Positions 23,353 to 25,664 of a DNA stretch of 25,664 nt are shown here, one piece after another; position 1 is the first letter of the stretch; the number at the start of each line of letters is the position of its first letter. Position numbers and translations under genes: made by a program. Below the pieces are notes generated by a model. It was not told where the DNA came from, made no database searches, and saw only the letters and a program-made list of their open reading frames with translations. The DNA is from Chloroflexi bacterium UBA4733. Lineage in GTDB: Bacteria; Chloroflexota; UBA4733. The DNA is taken from contig DHIZ01000220.1 in the NCBI GenBank assembly GCA_002404055.1, forward strand, positions 45,275-70,938, in the 5' to 3' direction.

Positions 23353-23358
23353 TATACT
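23353..23358 (+). promoter_or_regulatory. Possible -10 box for the FmdB-type gene
   Basis: TATACT lies 37 nt ahead of the TTG start and is the same hexamer as the one ahead of rel. The -35 region shows no consensus. Confidence 0.25.
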
Positions 23359-23395
23359 GATGATGGCCGGTTCAGCAATGCAATGGAGTACAATT

Positions 23396-23794
23396 TTGCC
23401 GACTTATGAGTATGAGTGCCTCGAACGGAAGCATCGTTTCGAGCGCTATCAAAGTTTTAGTGAAGCTGCAGTGAGTACCTGCCCAGAGTGCGGCAGTGCG
23501 GTACGCAAGGTGCTACAGCTGGTTGGCCTCGTGTTCAAGGGTTCCGGCTGGTACAAGACTGATTCCCGCAATGCCACCGCAGCCGGCAAGGCGGATATAG
23601 CGAAGGATTCCGGTGACAGCGCTTCCACGGAAGCCAAGTCGTCCGGCGAGACCAAGGCCGAAAGTTCCGCAAAGTCCGAAGGTTCCGGCAGTGCGGAGAC
23701 CAGCAAGTCGGGTGGCGGCAAGAAGTCGGAGAGTAGCACAAAAGCGGATGGCGGCAGTAAGACCGCGCCGGTGGCGGCGAGCAGTAACGGTTGA
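23396..23794 (+). CDS. FmdB family zinc-ribbon protein, one cysteine missing
   Basis: 132 residues from a TTG start with GGAG 7 nt upstream; the reading 'MPTYEYEC' is the canonical FmdB N-terminus and fixes the start. The domain covers residues 1-53, with the second knuckle C29-P-E-C32-G and the usual 'VFKGSGWYKTDS' end. In the first knuckle C8 is kept but the expected cysteine at position 11 is Arg ('ECLERKH'). The remainder is a Ser/Lys/Glu/Gly tail, as is usual in this family. FmdB proteins are called regulatory but their role is unclear. Its stop overlaps a possible TTG start of the epimerase gene. Confidence 0.85.
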   Translation: MPTYEYECLERKHRFERYQSFSEAAVSTCPECGSAVRKVLQLVGLVFKGSGWYKTDSRNATAAGKADIAKDSGDSASTEAKSSGETKAESSAKSEGSGSAETSKSGGGKKSESSTKADGGSKTAPVAASSNG

Positions 23795-23811
23795 AGACAG
23801 CGGATGGAAGG

Positions 23812-24462
23812 ATGACAGAGTTACGGGTTGCGGTATCAATCCTCAATGCGGACCTCAGCGCGCTGGCGGAGACGGTTCGGCAGATCGAAGGTGCAGGCGC
23901 CGATTCGATTCAGGTTGACGTGATGGACGGCCACTTCGTCGCAAACCTGGCACTGGGTCCCCAGGTTTGCGCCGCTGTTGCTGCGCACACGACTCTCCCC
24001 GTGGAAGTACACCTGATGGTGGAACACCCCGAGCAGTTCCTGCGAGCCTTTGCCGAGGCCGGCGCCACCTACTTGATCGGCCACATCGAGGTACTGGATG
24101 ACCCCGCCGCCTTCGCGTCCGAAGTGCGCGCGTTGGGCAAACGGCCCGGCTTCGCCATCAATCCAGAGACGCCTGCTAGCCGCCTGATCCCGCACCTTGG
24201 CCTTGCGGACTTGATTGTGGTGATGGGTATCCACCCCGGCGCCGGCGGCCAGACCTTCATGCCGGAGACGTTGGAGACGGTGCGCCAGTTGCGCGCCGCT
24301 CGAGTGGGTGCCATGCCGTCCTTGCAGCTCGATGGCGGCGTGAATGCAGGCACGGTCCAGCAGATTGCTCAGGCCGGCGCCGAGGCGGTGATCGGCGGCT
24401 CCTTCGTCTTCCGGCATCCTCGTGGCGTTGCCGCGGCAATCGCTGAGTTGAAGCGGGCGTGA
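23812..24462 (+). CDS. Ribulose-phosphate 3-epimerase family protein
   Basis: 216 residues from the ATG at 23812, the usual length for this TIM-barrel family, which interconverts ribulose-5-P and xylulose-5-P. Blocks: 'VAVSILNADL' at 6-15, 'VDVMDGHFV' at 35-43, 'EVHLMVEHP' at 65-73, 'VVMGIHPGAGGQ' at 136-147, 'LQLDGGVN' at 171-178. Three metal ligands are kept (D36, H67, D174), but the histidine expected two before D36 is Gln34. The 'NPGFGGQ' loop is 'HPGAGGQ'. The substrate may therefore differ from Ru5P, or metal use may be altered. A TTG at 23791 would add seven residues. Confidence 0.85.
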   Translation: MTELRVAVSILNADLSALAETVRQIEGAGADSIQVDVMDGHFVANLALGPQVCAAVAAHTTLPVEVHLMVEHPEQFLRAFAEAGATYLIGHIEVLDDPAAFASEVRALGKRPGFAINPETPASRLIPHLGLADLIVVMGIHPGAGGQTFMPETLETVRQLRAARVGAMPSLQLDGGVNAGTVQQIAQAGAEAVIGGSFVFRHPRGVAAAIAELKRA

Positions 24463-24512
24463 TCCGGCAGTATCGTAGAGGCAGACGAGAGTAAGAGAGA
24501 GAGCAAGCATTA

Positions 24513-25562
24513 ATGGCGGGGGAGAGGCTGGGCGTCGCTGTGATCGGCGTTGGCGTGGGGCGCGGCCACATTCGCGACTATCTGGACTGTCCACAGGCCC
24601 AACTGCTGGCGATCTGCGATCAGGACTCGGTACGGCTGGCGGAGGCCGCCGCGCGCTATGGCGTCGAGACCACCTACACCGACTATCACGAGTTGTTAAA
24701 GCGGACTGATCTGCAGGCGGTGTCCATCGCTTTGCCGAATTTCCTCCATGCTCCGGTGGCGATTGATGCGCTCAAGGCGGGCAAACACGTCCTGTGTGAG
24801 AAGCCGTTAGCCCTCAATGCCCAGCAGGCGGAGGAGATGGTGCAGACGGCTCGCGCCAGAGGCCTCACCCTGATGGTGAACTTCAACTACCGCTTTGGCG
24901 AGGCCGCCTGGATGATCCATAATGCCGTCGAGGCAGGCGAGTTGGGTGACATCTATTACGCTCGTACCACTTGGCTGCGCAACCGAGGCATACCCGGCAT
25001 CGGTGGCTGGTTCACCAACAAGAAGCTGTCCGGTGGGGGCGGCCTGATCGACCTCGGTGTCCACCGTCTGGACCTGGCGCTCTGGTACATGGGCTACCCG
25101 CAGCCGGTGTCCGTGAGCGGCGCCACCTATGGTGAGTTCGGCAAGGCGCTGGCGGCGCGACAGGGCAAGAGCTTTGACGTCGACGACATGGCGATCGGCT
25201 TCGTCCGTTTCGCCAACGGCGCGTCGCTGTCGATTGAGGCGTCCTGGGCCGGCAATAGCGACAAGCGCGAAGAGATGTCGACGCGAGTCTGGGGCAGCAA
25301 GGGCGGCGCCGTGATGCGCAATGCCGGCGAGGGCTACGACTTCGAGTCGCGGCTTTACCTGGAAGTAGCCGGCACGTTGCAGGAAACACGCCCGCTGGAG
25401 AAGCCCGTTGGCATGGAAACCGTGCGCGGCCACTTCGTGCGCTGCATCCTGGCGGGGGAGGAAGTGATCGCGCCGGGCGAACACGGCCTCACCATCATGC
25501 GCATCCTCGACGGCATCTACGAGTCAGCAGCCAGCGGCCGGGAGGTGCGTTTCGAGGCGTAG
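24513..25562 (+). CDS. Gfo/Idh/MocA family oxidoreductase
   Basis: 349 residues, typical for the family. An N-terminal Rossmann fold begins 'VAVIGVGVGRGHI' (residues 8-20) with the acidic 'CDQD' after strand 2. The catalytic 'EKP' is at 96-98, and the C-terminal domain has 'GGGGLIDLGVHRLDLALWYMG', where the histidine is the usual active-site residue. It is an NAD(P)-dependent sugar or cyclitol dehydrogenase of unknown substrate. It follows the epimerase by 50 nt and may be in the same unit, fitting sugar-phosphate and sugar metabolism. The start follows a purine-rich GAGAGAGAG tract rather than a standard ribosome site. Confidence 0.94.
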   Translation: MAGERLGVAVIGVGVGRGHIRDYLDCPQAQLLAICDQDSVRLAEAAARYGVETTYTDYHELLKRTDLQAVSIALPNFLHAPVAIDALKAGKHVLCEKPLALNAQQAEEMVQTARARGLTLMVNFNYRFGEAAWMIHNAVEAGELGDIYYARTTWLRNRGIPGIGGWFTNKKLSGGGGLIDLGVHRLDLALWYMGYPQPVSVSGATYGEFGKALAARQGKSFDVDDMAIGFVRFANGASLSIEASWAGNSDKREEMSTRVWGSKGGAVMRNAGEGYDFESRLYLEVAGTLQETRPLEKPVGMETVRGHFVRCILAGEEVIAPGEHGLTIMRILDGIYESAASGREVRFEA

Positions 25563-25630
25563 CCCGCCCTTTATGAAGTTTGACGAATAGATCGGGTATT
25601 CGGATAGAGTTGTAGGACCCAGAGGGTACC

Positions 25631-25656
25631 CTGCCCCTGTGCCTGCCCTGCTTGCC
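25631..25656 (-). repeat. Partial or diverged copy of the 731-781 element
   Basis: CTGCCCCTGTGCCTGCCCTG at 25631-25650 is nearly the reverse complement of the GGGCAGGCACGGGG unit seen twice in 731-781, with one inserted T, and is followed by GCCTAC, similar to the element's terminal CCCCTAC. The copy runs near the window edge, so its full extent is unknown. The rest of the region after the last gene holds nothing recognisable. Confidence 0.4.
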
Positions 25657-25664
25657 TACCAACA

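Overview
The window is high-GC bacterial chromosomal DNA, densely coded and mostly read on the + strand. Several features point to Chloroflexota or a close relative: a secreted protein with the 'GGVGLLGYPIS' type repeats common in that phylum, a REP-like 'CCCGGCGACT.AAGTCGCGG' palindrome, a MalF/MalG/DUF5696/YIP1 cassette, and frequent GTG/TTG starts. This assignment is inference; no rRNA or marker phylogeny is available here.

Layout. (1) 1-5326: a carbohydrate cassette with the tail of an unknown upstream gene, a YIP1-type membrane protein, a secreted DUF5696 protein (start moved to 847) and two sugar ABC permeases, closed by a strong hairpin at 5337-5367. (2) 5417-10075: a bifunctional Rel (p)ppGpp enzyme with an unusual charged insertion, a polysaccharide-deacetylase lipoprotein, a REP-like double-hairpin element, and an SGNH esterase. 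(3) 10072-12402: minus-strand alpha/beta hydrolase, DUF3090 protein and a secreted hypothetical, with a small basic plus-strand protein between them. Two convergent gene pairs here share a 4-nt stop overlap. (4) 12540-18928: a purine operon purC-purL-[three foreign genes]-purQ-purS-like. The foreign genes are two different DUF488 proteins and a protein that looks like the dual-OB family. They have visibly lower GC and are joined to purL and purQ by ATGA stop/start overlaps. The last gene is an apparent tandem PurS fusion. (5) 19027-21027: a TPR protein paired with a roadblock/LC7 protein. (6) 21111-25562: a secreted protein whose C-terminal half resembles the transglutaminase-elicitor (GP42) family, a CheY-like receiver, an FmdB-type zinc-ribbon protein that has lost one cysteine, a ribulose-phosphate 3-epimerase homologue with a changed metal ligand, and a Gfo/Idh/MocA dehydrogenase.

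How the genes fit together. purC, purL, purQ and the PurS-like protein supply IMP-pathway enzymes, with PurL, PurQ and PurS expected to form the FGAM synthase complex. The DUF488/DUF488/dual-OB trio is the best candidate for an undescribed system: it is compact, compositionally foreign, and co-translated inside an essential biosynthetic operon. No CRISPR array, tRNA, rRNA, transposase or phage gene was seen.
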